Shown in pieces: positions 1 to 9,437 of a stretch of 64,000 nt of DNA. Both the position numbers and the translations under genes were made by a program. Under the pieces are notes generated by a model. It worked only from the letters and a program-made list of their open reading frames with translations. It was not told the origin of the DNA and made no database searches. Position 1 is the stretch's first letter. Each line of letters starts with the position of its first letter. Source of the DNA: Prorocentrum cordatum (lineage: Eukaryota > Sar > Dinophyceae > Prorocentrales > Prorocentraceae); NCBI GenBank assembly GCA_963575745.1, contig CAUYUJ010019923.1:104051-168050 (forward strand). Reading direction: 5' to 3'.

Positions 1-446
1 GCATGACATTACCAAGCATTACATCACAAACTACTACACTACATTACATTACATGGCTTTGCATGACATTATACTACATTGCAAAACACCCCACTACATT
101 ACATTGCATTACATTACTGTTACATTGCATTTGGTCACTTTGCATGAAAGTGCACTACCCTGCACTAAATTACACTACGTTGCATCACACTGCACGACAC
201 AGTATGTCATACATCACATCGCAGCGCATCGCACTCAAATACAATGCATTACATTGGTTCAAATACAGCACATGGCATTTCACTCCACTACGCTACCCTG
301 CGCTAGTCGACATACATGCAACACTCCATACATGTATATACACGAACTGGCATCCGTACATACATGCATGCCTGCATACAAACACATACACAACTGCACA
401 CACACACGCACACACATGTTTATGTGTATATATATATATATATATC
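1..446. repeat. Degenerate ACATT pentanucleotide array with CA and TA tails
   Basis: The first 320 bases are variations of the pentamer ACATT/GCATT. They run into CA-rich repeats (about 325-415) and a pure TA run at about 424-446. Open frames across this stretch only reflect the five-base period. Confidence 0.85.
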
Positions 447-790
447 ATACAACACACCGCACCCCCAAGGCTCGGTACTTCTGGTTACCAGCAGCCTGGG
501 CCCCCCGACCCTTTCCCTACAACCGCATTGTCGTCCCGAGCCGCTCGACGGTAGCCGCGGGGCCCGAAGTCGGCCCCTGGAGGCCGAGAGTGCCGACGAT
601 ATCCTCGGGCCTCTTGAGGTCTAACTAGGTACCCTGACATCCGACGTCGTGATGCTGTTCGCAGCGCAGCTCCCCAGCGGTCTGGACCCCTCCCCGAGGG
701 CCAAGGGCCATCTCTTCACCACGAGTCGTTCTTGCACGGCCCCCGGGGCCCCGCCAGGGCCCCCACAGGCGCCGAACATTGGAGGCCAGG
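447..790. other. No gene seen; fragment of repeat G
   Basis: GC-rich and unique apart from a GACGTCGTGATG segment near 640, which resembles the start of dispersed repeat G (see 5086-5260 and 8045-8215). No splice sites or coding bias that I can support. Confidence 0.4.
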
Positions 791-970
791 AAATTGGCAC
801 CAACACCAACACAGGGGGTTGCATCCATAGGGGGAAGATGATCCTAGATTTCGGCGTTGGTGGTAATATTTCGGACACCCTGGAAGCCAGAATATCACCA
901 CCATCACCGAGATCGGGATCTTCTTCCCTCGGTGGAAGCACACCGCCGATATTGATGTTGGTGTCAATCT
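791..970 (+). mobile_element. Fold-back element U, copy 1
   Basis: The two halves are imperfect reverse complements over nearly the whole length. The left half starts TTGGCACCAACACC and the right half ends GATGTTGGTGTCAA. Both arms carry GGGAAGA and GATC blocks in mirrored order. A second copy is at 24278-24456 and an interrupted, inverted one at 41447-41800. Confidence 0.7.
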
Positions 971-1143
971 CTAGGCCTGCGAGAACACTGCAAAAAAACA
1001 GGCTCGCGTCGTGAGTCGCTCGCGACGCGAGGCTGCCAGCTCTCCCGCACCATCCTCGGGCCTCCGGTGGCCGTTTCGGGCCGGGCGCCCTCGCCGCGGC
1101 GCAGCTGCTGGGAGGCATCCCTCAGGGAGCACTAAAGCGGGTA

Positions 1144-1502
1144 CTCCAGATTTCGTAATAAAGGGAGGGGGGTCTCATTTCGGGGGGGGTCTCTTCCAGG
1201 ACGGCCCACGAGGGCCCCAAGACGGCCCTAGAGGGCCCCAAGGCGGCCCAAGAGGGCCCCAAGAGGCCCCCAGGAGAGCCCCAAGAGAGCCCCAAGAGTG
1301 CAACAATAATGCCCAAGAGGCCCCCCAGACAGCCCCAGACGGCCCGTGATCCCCAAGACAGGCCTCGCAGAGACCAAAAGGGTACGAAGTTGGGCCCAAA
1401 GGGCCCCACGAGGACCCCTGACGGGGCCTCGGTGGCGGGGAGGTCTGAAATGGCTTGTCTTGGAGAGTCCAGACCCCCTCCCTTTTATTATGAAATCTGA
1501 AG
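1144..1502 (+). mobile_element. TIR element A, copy 1 (expanded)
   Basis: TIRs of about 30 bp: CTCCAGATTTCGTAATAAAG on the left and ATGAAATCTGAAG on the right. TA dinucleotides flank it at 1142-1143 and 1503-1504. Its middle is expanded by AAGAGGCCCC-type short repeats, so it is 359 bp against about 180 bp for the other copies. Confidence 0.75.
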
Positions 1503-1504
1503 TA

Positions 1505-2149
1505 ACAGACCCACCATGGGATCCAGGTGGAAAAACTGCAACGACCAGAACAAACAAATGCACTGTATGCTTCTGCAACGCAGAAACAAATATGCACTGC
1601 CATGTGTTGGCAACTAGTTGTGGACAAAAACTGCAAATAAGCCCCACAGACCGTGTAACAGAGGGCCCGAAACAAAAAGTTGCAGTGCAGCAGCCGAGGA
1701 CGTGCAACGCAGCCAGCATGTGGAAGGTGCTGCATCGAACGCGAACGCCACAAAAAACTGCACTGCAACAAGAGGGCCATTTGATGCCTCAAACCGGCCG
1801 TTTCCTGTTACCCCGTCTGCTGTTACCCCGTCTCTGGCTCCCTGAATCCCCAGGCGAGACGAGCCTCCGGGGCCGCGCGAGGACGTCCGAAAGAGGCCTC
1901 CGCCTCGGAGGCCCTTCCGCGCTCCGAGAGGGACGGCCTCCGGGCGGCCCCGGGGGAACGCCCTCGCCGAGGCGCAGCAGCTGCTCGGCAGCATCCCGAC
2001 GCGAGGCGTGCCTCCGGGCCCGCGAGGCCGTCCGAGAGAAGCCTCCGCCTCGGAGTCCCCCTCGCGCGCGCGCGCGCCGAGGCGGCGACGCTTTTCCGGC
2101 GGCAGGTCTCGGAGCAGCCGCCGCAGCAGCTGGGCCTGCTCCTTTCCGG
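1505..2149. other. No gene seen
   Basis: The 1505-1790 part is less GC-rich and has scattered TGCA-rich words (TGCAACGCAG). The 1790-2149 part is GC-rich, with repeated CTCGGAGGC words and a CGCGCGCGCG run near 2068. I see no supported exon. Confidence 0.35.
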
Positions 2150-2333
2150 TGGCAACTCATGGGAGCCTCCCACACCATCTTGCCGGCGCTTGCGCATCGA
2201 CGCTGCGTCGACGCTACATCGACGCTACTCGGCGCTAGTTCGCCGCCTATCGACGCTCAGCCGACGCTATATCGGCGCTACCTCATCGACTGCCAGGCGC
2301 TCGTCGACGGCAGTCGACGCTAAAGACGGAATC
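2150..2333 (+). repeat. Repeat H, copy 1 (ATCGACGCTAC tandem)
   Basis: Starts with CAACTCATGGGAGCCTCCCA and continues as degenerate 12-bp units of ATCGACGCTAC, ending at GACGGAAT. A second copy with the same order is at 8953-9138, and a worn start is seen near 37230. Confidence 0.7.
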
Positions 2334-2939
2334 GAAAAAGTATGCAGTAGGGGCCCGCCCACAAGAAACCTTCCACAAGAGACCCAACCCAGAGACCCCA
2401 ACACTGAGACCCCAGGGCGTCCAGTGAAAAATCCGCTGATCTGGCGTGTGAGTTTAAGAAGTCTAAGCTGAAGCTCTGCTTCAGCATGAGCTTTAGCTCT
2501 GCTTGGGAGGGGGGGGGAGGGGGGGGGACCTCATGGACTGTCGAATTCAGTGCTCGGCACCCTCCCCCCCCGCCCAGTCCCCCCCCCTCGATTTTGGGAC
2601 CCCCCCCCTTCGGAGTTTTGCTCTGCAAGGGCGAGGGCAAGAGAGGGGGGGGGGGGCGCTGCAAGGGGGGGGGCTGCAAAGAGGAGGGCCTCCGCAGGCG
2701 GGAGCGGGAGCTGCAGGGAAAGGCGGGAGGGTCCGCTTTGCAGATGGGCGCTCTGCAAGAGGAGGGGGGGGGGGACAAGAGAGGGGGGGGGGACAGGAGA
2801 GAGGGGGGGAGAGGGACAGGAGAGAGGGGGGGGGGAGGAGAGAGGGGGGGGGACAGGAGAGAGGGGGGGGACAGGAGAGAGGGGGGGGACAGGAGAGGGG
2901 GGTGGCAGGAGACAGGATGGGAAAGGGGGAGCGGGATCA
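2334..2939. repeat. E-type repeat, G-runs and GGGACAGGAGAGA minisatellite
   Basis: 2360-2420 carries the CCCAACC(C)TGAGACCCCAGG word, also seen near 6230 and 17280. From 2500 on there are long G or C runs, and at 2770-2905 tandem GGGGACAGGAGAGAGG units. No gene is seen. Confidence 0.6.
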
Positions 2940-3110
2940 TCACCATATCCATCACCATCACCATCGTCACATCACCATCATTATCATCAGCATCATCATC
3001 GTCATCATCCTCATCCTCACCCTCATCCTAATCCTCATCCTCCTCCTCCTCCTCCTCCTCCTTCTCCTCCTCCTCCTCCTCATCATCATCATCAGCAGCA
3101 GCAGCAGCAT
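2940..3110. repeat. ATC/CTC microsatellite
   Basis: Imperfect (ATC)n changing into (CTC)n and (AGC)n. It gives poly-His, poly-Asp or poly-Met frames that should not be read as genes. Confidence 0.9.
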
Positions 3111-3234
3111 CACCCGGAGCGCCCCGGTTTTGCGGCACTGGCCGGGGGCCACTACAACATGGAAGCCCAAGCAACCCAGGGCACCCTGGGGCCACGCAAG
3201 GGGTGCTCCTCGGCTCGGTTTCCCGCTGCACCCG

Positions 3235-3452
3235 GCTCCCACGATTTGCCGCCGCGCTCCTCCCCGCGCGCGGACAGCTCCGCCTGCGCGCCGCGCTCCT
3301 GCGCGACCGCCGCGGCCACGGCGCGCTCCCACTCGGCCGCGCGCGCCTCCGAGCGGGCCATGCCGGCGTCGGCCGCGGCGTGGAAGCGCGCGAGGCGCGC
3401 GTCCACCCGCCGCCGGTCCTCGGGGGCGCAGGCCGGCGGCCGCGGAGGTAGA
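3235..3452 (-). CDS. Possible exon, Ala/Arg-rich coiled-coil segment
   Basis: Read on the minus strand this GC-rich island gives an amphipathic helical segment that includes APEDRRRVDARLARFHAAAD and then SEARAAEWERAVAAAVAQER. The regular A/E/R spacing is unlike the simple repeats around it. Edges are not fixed: AG acceptors lie near 3460, and a possible GT donor follows the WEPG codons near 3235. It would be the last exon seen of the minus-strand exon series. I recognise no domain. Confidence 0.4.
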
Positions 3453-4134
3453 GGCTTGCCAGATGGGGTCCGGACAGATGGGGGTCGGAGGATCGCGCCG
3501 CATCGCCAATGCATCGCTGGTGCATCGCCGGTGCGTCGGCGGTAGCTCGGCGACGCATCGTGGTTTGCGACGCGCACGGCGGGCTCTTCGCGTCGTTGGC
3601 CCACGCGATTGCTTTTCTGACACCGCGGGTCCGGGCATGGTTCTCAGACTTGGAGGATCGGCAATTCCTGTCTTTTGTGCCCGGACAGAACACCCTGGGC
3701 GACACAACCCAAAGGGAGGTGCCCAAGGTGCCTGCATGAATTCACATGCAGTCGGACCTCGCAACATGAACGGCGGCAGAGACCCGCCCCAGCCGTCACA
3801 TCTGCGCCGCCGTTGCGAGGTGCCTCGAGATGCCACCCCGAGATGCTACCCGCCCTTCTTCCTGGGGCGCCACGAGGGCACCCAGCGGCACAGGCGCCAA
3901 AGATCGGCAATTCCGAAACGTCGGATCGTTCCACGTCGACCGATCCGGGGTCGCCGCCGCTCAACACGACGCGGGGGGCGAGCGAGGGCCTCGACCGAGC
4001 CCTGCGCCGCGCTCCCCACGGGGAGGCCCTCCAGCAGCGCAGATCGCAAGCCGCAACAGACCAGACCTCCCACGGCACGATGTTTGCGCGTCGCGGCGCT
4101 TGGATGCCTCGGCTCGGGCTCCTGGGGGCGCCCT
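3453..4134. other. No gene seen; palindromic GCATCGGCGATGC words and a long direct repeat
   Basis: 3470-3545 holds repeated, partly palindromic GCATCGCC/GATGCATCG words, also found at 10560, 31730, 39360, 44930 and 53410. The 13-mer GATCGGCAATTCC occurs at about 3655 and 3902 in the same orientation, bounding about 235 bp. I could not assign this segment to a family. Confidence 0.4.
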
Positions 4135-4378
4135 CCGTGGGACCAGCTTGCCGTCGCTCGGACGTCCACTTCCCGTGCAATTCTCGGTTTCGTGCGTGTC
4201 TGTTTTGCTCGATGGCCCAGGATGGCCCTCGACGGTGCTCGCCGAAGGAAGACATGCACGAAGGATTGCACGAAAAAAAACCAAAGGATTGCAAAAAAAA
4301 ACCCTGGGTTTTTTGCAATCCTTGTTTTTTTTGCAATCCTTCGGTTTTTTTGCAATTCTTCGCCCGAGCGATGCCGAG
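4135..4378 (+). mobile_element. TIR element Z, copy 1, interrupted
   Basis: The left end has the family start (GTCGCTCGGACGTCC) and the right end CCCGAGCGATGCC appears at about 4366-4378. Between them sits an extra A/T-run segment (4262-4365) with TTGCAATCCTT and T/A homopolymers arranged as inverted repeats. Other Z copies: 14133, 17118, 43193 and 51775. Confidence 0.55.
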
Positions 4379-4484
4379 CCATCGGCCAAAAAGAAGCGGG
4401 GGTGCAAAACTGCCCCCTGAGTGGCAGGAGGGCCGTCGGAGGTGGGCGGGCTGCGACGGCGGCGGCTCGGGGCTCGGCTCAATT

Positions 4485-4693
4485 TGGACGCCCGAAATGG
4501 GTACGGACAGAATGGGCACAATGCCCAACAACAAATGTAGTCCCAAACCAACAGCGGCCGCTGTTGGGCCGGCGGCCTTCTGTCTCGAATGGACACAGGC
4601 CGCGGCGGCGTGGACAGCGAGTCCTGTTCAAGATGAACAGGAACTGCTGTTGGGCATTGTACCCATTCTTTCAGTACCCATTTCGGGCGTCCA
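4485..4693 (+). mobile_element. TIR element X, copy 1
   Basis: Near-perfect TIRs of about 45 bp: TGGACGCCCGAAATGGGTAC at the left and its reverse complement at the right end. A second inverted block follows (AATGCCCAACA). The centre holds CAACAGCGGCCGCTGTTGG, itself palindromic. TCAA occurs on both sides, so a short target duplication is possible. Copy 2 lies at 17848-18040. Confidence 0.75.
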
Positions 4694-4694
4694 G

Positions 4695-5085
4695 ATTCAA
4701 AGTCGGCTGTCGTGTCGAAGCCGCCCTGTGGCACCTCCCTGGGCTGCTCGGGCGTCTCGCAGCCGGTCGGTCTCGGGCGGTCTCGGCATGCGCTGCTGGC
4801 GCTCCTGCCAGACGCCCGGTGACATGCATCTGTTGTCCAACAGCGTGCCTCCCCAGAGGTCTGGCCCCCTGCCACTCGGGGGCGGCCAAGAGGGAGGCGT
4901 CCAACGGGGGCGGGCGGGGGCGGGGCACAGCAAATCGTGGCCGGCGGCATGTTCGCGTCCCAAGGGGGGGCCAGGGACGCAATGAAATAAGAAGAGGCAC
5001 CACGAAATCTGAGGACACAACATGGCCCACGCCAAGATCTCCATCCCCCCTATACTAATCCCCCTCCTGTTGGCCACCCCAAATG
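4695..5085. other. No gene seen
   Basis: GC-rich unique sequence. It has frames on both strands but no supported exon or repeat edge. Confidence 0.3.
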
Positions 5086-5260
5086 ACCCAGAGATCCGAC
5101 GTCGTGATGTTTTCAATACGCGGTCACCCAAAGTCTCGACCCATTCCCCAGGACCGGTTCTTCATCCTGAGTCGGTTTTTGACGGTCCCGGGGCCCGGCG
5201 AGGGCCACTGGAGGCCGAAAATCGAACAAACCAAACAAAAAAACGCCGTCTCGATGTTTT
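5086..5260 (+). repeat. Dispersed repeat G, copy 1
   Basis: Carries the family words CGACGTCGTGAT, GACCCATTCCCCAGGACCGG, TTCATCCTGAGTCG and TTTTTGACGGTCC. Related copies: 7905-8035 (inverted), 8045-8215, 11205-11320, 28425-28580 and part of 48805-48880 (inverted). Confidence 0.65.
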
Positions 5261-5397
5261 GCAGTACGTGGGCTCTCGGGGGATTCTCAGGGGCCAGCTG
5301 TCCGTTGGAGCGTATTGACGGCTCCGTGGCCCGGCGGGGGCCCCAGTGCCAGAGGCCGTTCCGCGGCGCGCGGCCGTGTCAGTCGGCGGGCCACACC

Positions 5398-5555
5398 TGA
5401 AGGGGCCCTGGGACACACAAATAAATAGATACAAATCACAGGATCCCCTGTATTTTCCTATATTTTCAGCGTTTTTGTCTTCCCCCCACTTCCATCATTT
5501 CCTATATTTTCTGTGGAATCGACAATTAATTGTGTCTGTGTTTTTTCCCTCCTGA
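5398..5555 (+). mobile_element. Short element F, copy 1; candidate intron-forming insertion
   Basis: 158 bp with family ends TGAAGGGGCCC and CCTCCTGA. It is flanked by a perfect 5-bp duplication ACACC (5393-5397 and 5556-5560). On the minus strand the duplication supplies a GT donor, and the element end plus the second duplication supplies a CAG acceptor. Clean excision joins two open segments in one frame (...PPGGPR / CGPPTDTAAR...). Confidence 0.8.
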
Positions 5556-5722
5556 ACACCTCGGGCCCCCTGGCGGCCGCTCACGGGTCGCTTCGGGCAC
5601 TGCCACGGGAACGTGGTCGGCAGAGGGCAGCTGCTGGAAGGCAGCCCCCGCGAGGGCTGTCTCCCGACCGCGGGAGCGAGCGGCCCGAGAACGCTCTCGG
5701 CGGAAGGCAGCAGGGCGGAACC
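5556..5722 (-). CDS. Possible exon flanking element F1
   Basis: The minus-strand frame includes GRETALAGAAFQQLPSADHV and PVAVPEATRERPPGGPR, with mixed composition unlike the repeats. It runs into F1. If F1 is removed as a GT-AG intron that keeps one ACACC copy, the frame continues into CGPPTDTAARRGTASG. The upstream edge is unknown and I recognise no domain. Confidence 0.4.
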
Positions 5723-6004
5723 CACACGGTGATTGTCGTTTTCGGTTTCTGTTCGTCTTCCCTCGTCTCGTCTTCAACCCGCCTTTAACACGCAAAACGA
5801 CCGGCCCACGAGATCGCCCAAACACCGTTGAGGTCCACTCCTGGAATGCAGCTGCTGCTGCTGCCGCACCGCCGCGGGAGGACACTGTTTCGCCGTGGTC
5901 TGCGGCGAGGGGGCCTGGAGGCTCGAGGATCGCGGAGGGCCGAGGAGCAGCGAGGATCGAGGAGGCTCCAGGATCGAGGAGGCTCGAGGATCGAGGAGGC
6001 CTCG

Positions 6005-6170
6005 AGGGGGCCCGAGAGAGCTCGCGCCGGCCCGCGGCGGGCTCCTCCCGGAGGCGCTGCACCTCCCACTGCAGCGAGGCCCACTCGGAGGCCAGGGCTT
6101 CCGCCTCGCCCTCCGGGTCGGGGGCCCGGCGGTGCCTGCTCGCCTGGGCGGGAGGAGGGGCGGGCACGGA
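6005..6170 (-). CDS. Possible exon with coiled-coil heptads
   Basis: The minus strand reads PDPEGEAEALASEWASLQWE and then VQRLREEPAAGRREL, a convincing heptad pattern in a GC-rich island. Splice edges are not certain. It belongs to the same one-directional series of exon-like islands. The 5723-6004 stretch between this and the previous island is GAGGATCGAGG-rich with no gene seen. Confidence 0.45.
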
Positions 6171-6290
6171 AGCACAACGCAGGGAGCACACAGCGGGAGG
6201 CCCGAATAACGAGAAGCCTGCCACGGGAAGCCCAACCCTGAGACCCCAGTACGTCCCTTGATGATTCTTGGCGTGGGCAATGTTGCCCCC

Positions 6291-6480
6291 CTATCGTGCT
6301 TAAGGACCACCTCCCAGAAATAGCTTCGAGCACCCAGAGATGTATCGAAAACGGGTGGAACGGGTATCGCCTCGCAGGGCCCAGCACGTGAAAATCCTCA
6401 AGTTTTGGTATGGTGATGGTGCCCGAAAGTCTTTCTGGCGATCGAGGCTAAAGTAGGTTGGAACATCATCGTATAAGGCG
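6291..6480 (+). mobile_element. TIR element M, copy 1
   Basis: About 190 bp shared with 12315-12496. Mirrored ends: CAGAAATAGCTTCGAGCACC on the left and TGCCCGAAAG followed by the tail GGCTAAAGTAGGTTGGAACA on the right. Confidence 0.6.
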
Positions 6481-6599
6481 TGGGGACGCCACCATTTCCA
6501 CAAGCAAGACCATCGAAGCGCAAGAAGCCCAGGGCACCTTGGGGGCACGCAGGATGCTTCTTGGCATGGGCCTCCACTGTATCAGCGACGCGCCGCCGT

Positions 6600-6806
6600 G
6601 GGGTCTGTAGCAGGGGGGTCGAAAGAGATGCGATAGCTGCGATAACTGTAGCTCATCCCGCGGCGCGTGGCGCGCGGCAGCCACGAGACGAAATGCAGCA
6701 GCTCATGCGTGGCAACGCCACGTGCCGATGTCGAACGCCGTGCGCATATCCCGCGCGGCCGCCTGCACGAGCTGCTGCGCACGTTGTTCGAGACCCCCCT
6801 CTGCAA
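6600..6806 (-). CDS. Possible exon pair, helical and beta-rich segments
   Basis: After a CAG acceptor near 6806 the minus strand reads LEQRAQQLVQAAARDMRTAF and then DIGTW. A GT follows, and an in-frame stop lies shortly after. A second frame further down reads THELLHFVSWLPRATRRGMS followed by YSYRSYRISFDPP. The two pieces are in different frames, so either a very short intron or a frame break separates them. No domain is recognised. Confidence 0.4.
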
Positions 6807-6853
6807 AGGACCCCTTCGACCGAAACCCACTGCTGCTGTTGAAGAAGCATCAT

Positions 6854-7023
6854 TGAAGGGGCCCAGGGACACACACCCACAAACAATGCACACAAATCAC
6901 CGGATTCCCCATGTGTTTCTCATGTGTTCTGGGTTTCGTCTCCCCCCCCCACTTCCCATACTTCCCCCGATCTTTTCCTGGGAGCCGACGATTCCCTGTG
7001 TCTGCGTGGTCTTCCCCTCCTGA
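6854..7023 (+). mobile_element. Short element F, copy 2
   Basis: 170 bp, ends TGAAGGGGCCC and CCCTCCTGA. The flanking duplication is slightly worn: ATCAT on the left (6849-6853) and ATCGT on the right (7024-7028). Confidence 0.75.
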
Positions 7024-7112
7024 ATCGTGGACGTCGGCCAAAAAAGAAAACGATGGCATCACACAGCGACGAGCTCCCGACGGCGGCGTGCACCCGACAA
7101 CAACGACTGTCC

Positions 7113-7303
7113 TTAGGTCGGGCCTGTCCCCCTACAGGGGGATGTTCGACGAAGAATCAGAAGTACCCCAAAATACTCGAAACATACCCAAAAAATAGTC
7201 CGGGGACTATGTTTGGAGTGTTTGTTGACCTTCTTGGGGTATGTTTGGGTTTTTTTTATTTTTCGTCGAAAATCCCCCTGTAGGGGGGACAGGCCCGACC
7301 TCA
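7113..7303 (+). mobile_element. TIR element L, copy 1
   Basis: The best-preserved L copy. TIRs of about 40 bp start TTAGGTCGGGC and contain an inner hairpin CCCCCTACAGGGGG, then TTCGACGAA, mirrored at the right end. The core is AT-rich with a CCAAAAT/GGGGTATG inverted pair. Other copies: 12551, 14606 (nested in K), 32054 and 43944 (long). Confidence 0.8.
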
Positions 7304-7314
7304 GACTAGTCTCG

Positions 7315-7453
7315 TGCAAGGCTCGACGACTCCCGCCGCCCCCTCGCCTCGCGCGGGAGCGGCCGCCAGCTGCCCCGACCTCCCCTCTGGAGGTCTCTGG
7401 AAGTGCCTCTGGAGGTGCCTCCGGACGCAGCTCGATTCGTGTCTCTGCATCTG
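7315..7453 (-). CDS. Possible exon below element F3
   Basis: The minus strand reads ETRIELRPEAPPEALPETSR and GEVGAAGGRSRARRGGG in one frame. A second frame (RHESSCVRRHLQRHFQRP) is also open, so the true frame is unsure. The island is directly interrupted by element F3 and continues at 7623. Confidence 0.3.
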
Positions 7454-7617
7454 TGAAGGGGCCCGAGGACACACAAATAAATACACACAAATAAAATGGT
7501 TCCCCATACTTTCCCATATTTTCTGGGTTTCTGTCTTCCCGCCCAATTCCCATATTTTCCAATCTTTTCTGTGGAATCGACGATTAATTGTGTCTGTGTG
7601 TTTTTGTTCCCTCCTGA
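7454..7617 (+). mobile_element. Short element F, copy 3
   Basis: 164 bp with ends TGAAGGGGCCC and CCTCCTGA, flanked by a perfect 5-bp duplication ATCTG (7449-7453 and 7618-7622). It sits inside an exon-like island on the minus strand. Confidence 0.85.
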
Positions 7618-7622
7618 ATCTG

Positions 7623-7865
7623 CCTGGACCTGCCTCGAAGGCGCTGCACCTGCCGGGTGTGTGTTTGCTACCGGCTTGATCCCCACGGGTCGGCTGGCGA
7701 GAAGTCGTCGAGCCCCTCGAGGATTGCCCCCCCTCCCGGACAGACTTCCAAATCTCCGCGCGGGCTCCTCGGCTCTCGGCGGAGGACCCCCCCCGCCAGC
7801 GGAGCCCAGGCCGGGGGTCCCGCCTGCTAGGAGGCAGCCTGCGGGTGGTCTTCCCGCAAACGACT
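7623..7865 (-). CDS. Possible exon above element F3
   Basis: The minus strand next to F3 reads TRQVQRLRGRSRQ in one frame, resembling the VQRLREE heptads at 6.1 kb. Further up another open frame reads AESRGARAEIWKSVREGG. Edges and frame are unsettled. Confidence 0.25.
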
Positions 7866-7904
7866 GACAACTGTTGGGCCCGATTCCGGGGCCGGATAAG
7901 CCCA

Positions 7905-8215
7905 GAGATCCAACGCAGTGAAAAAATCAAGACGGAGGTGTTTCTAAATGTTCGGCCTCTGGGGACCCTCGCCGGGCCCCGGGACCGTCAAGAAACGAAT
8001 CAGGAGGAAAGACCGGTCCCAGGGAATGGGTCGCGACTTCAGGGAACCCAGACCCCCGACGTCATGATTTTTTCATGACGCGACCCCCAGAGGTCCGGAC
8101 CGATTCCCCGGGACCGGTTTTTCATCCTGAGTCGTTTTTTGACGGTCCTGAGGGCCGGTAAGGGCCCCCGGAGGCCGAAAATAGCGAAAAACCTCCCGTC
8201 GTGATTTTTTCATAA
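7905..8215. repeat. Inverted pair of repeat G (long palindrome)
   Basis: Two G copies face each other around CATGATTTTTTCATG near 8065. The left arm reads GACGGAGGT...GACCGTCAAGAAACG and the right arm CGTTTTTTGACGGTC...ACCTCCCGTC. The pair could fold into a hairpin of about 150 bp per arm. Confidence 0.75.
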
Positions 8216-8420
8216 CTCGAGGGGGTCTGGGAACCGCGCATCGAACAAAATCACGTTCTTGGATCTCTGGGCAAGCCCAGGTGAACCAAGGACGCAGCCG
8301 GATGAATCCAGCGCAGGCCGCAGCAGGCGACGCTGAACGGGGTTGGGTGGGCAGGACTCGGGCAGTCTTCGACCACGGACGAACCAGCGCCAGTGCTGAA
8401 CCTGCACCCTCCCAGGACAT

Positions 8421-8745
8421 TCGAAGGGAACGAGAGGGGGGGATCGCAAAATTCGGGGAGAACGAAAGTCGGGGATGGACAGACCCCCCTTTAGTAAAAC
8501 GTGGTTTAGTGAAAACGACCTGAGGCCCAAACCTGGCGGGCGCAAGCCTGGAAAATGACGGCCACGGCGCCCTCTCGAGAACCGAAAACGGACAATTCAC
8601 TAATCGACGTGTCACTGTTGGGGGTTCTGTCCACCCCCGAGAAAGGGGGGATAGCAAAGGGTAGGGTAAAGAATCCGAAACCGGCTGCATGCATCAGATT
8701 TGGTGGCCCCCCTTTCCCTATATCCCACCCTTTCGTTCGGCCGGA
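8421..8745 (+). mobile_element. TIR element D, copy 4, carrying C1
   Basis: The left end TCGAAGGGAACGAGAGGG pairs with the right end CCTTTCGTTCGGCCGGA. A perfect 5-bp duplication GACAT flanks it (8416-8420 and 8746-8750). Element C1 lies inside. Without C1 and one GAAAG the element is about 148 bp, a diverged or shortened D. Confidence 0.7.
8469..8640 (+). mobile_element. TIR element C, copy 1, nested in D4
   Basis: 172 bp. TIRs: TCGGGGATGGACAGACCCCC at the left, and the right end is the reverse complement of TCGGGGGTGGACAGAACCCC. A perfect duplication GAAAG flanks it (8464-8468 and 8641-8645). The core is nearly identical to copies at 13721 and 46016. Confidence 0.85.
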
Positions 8746-8952
8746 GACATGCATTCTAACGCCCCTGGCCCCCTGGTGCACTCCGCTGGTCAGTAGAGGG
8801 GGTCCATGAGAGGCAGACGTAGCGGGGGAAACAGATCGGCGTGGAACCGGGGATGCCTCGCCCAGGGACCAGACTTTCGACCCGAGTAATGCTTCAGGGC
8901 CCGGCGAGGGCCTCGAGAAGCCGAAAACGGCAGCACAAACTGCCCGTTATGC

Positions 8953-9138
8953 TTCGGCATCAACTCATGGGAGCCTCCCATATCATCCTGTCGGCTTTTG
9001 CGAATCGGCGCTAATCGACGCAACATCGACACCAATCGATGCTACATCGACGATAATCGACGCAAGCCGACGCTGAATCGGCGCTACCTTCTCGTCTCCC
9101 AGACGCTGATCGACGCGAGTCGACGTGAAAGACGGAAT
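8953..9138 (+). repeat. Repeat H, copy 2
   Basis: Same layout as 2150-2333: CAACTCATGGGAGCCTCCCA, then ATCGACGC/ATCGGCGC units, then GACGGAATGG. It sits just left of element A2. Confidence 0.7.
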
Positions 9139-9148
9139 GGCGAGGGTA

Positions 9149-9328
9149 CTCCAGATTTCGTAATAAAGGGAGGGGGGTCTCATTTCGGGGGGGGGTCTCT
9201 TCCAGGCTATCTTGGAGGGCCTGGGGGGGTCTGGGGACGAGGTTTTGGAGGGTTCTCCCACGGGGGAGGTCTGAAATGGCTTGTCTTGGAGGGTCCAGAC
9301 CCCCTCCCTTTTATTACGAAATCTGGAG
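9149..9328 (+). mobile_element. TIR element A, copy 2
   Basis: 180 bp. Left TIR CTCCAGATTTCGTAATAAAG, right TIR CTTTTATTACGAAATCTGGAG, the two being reverse complements. Flanked by TA on both sides (9147-9148 and 9329-9330), as for Tc1/mariner-type insertion. No open frame inside. Confidence 0.85.
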
Positions 9329-9437
9329 TATACAAGGCTCCCATGACTTGCTGCCGACTGTTTCTCTCACGACGCGAGGCTGTCAGGACAGGGGGTCCTG
9401 AGCCGATCCAAGAAGCCCCTGCGGACAGGTCCCCGGC

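Noticed and set aside
2503-5058. An 851-residue plus-strand frame
   Set aside because: It crosses G-runs, a CTC/ATC array, element Z and element X without any splice signal, and carries poly-Ile, poly-Leu and Arg-rich parts.
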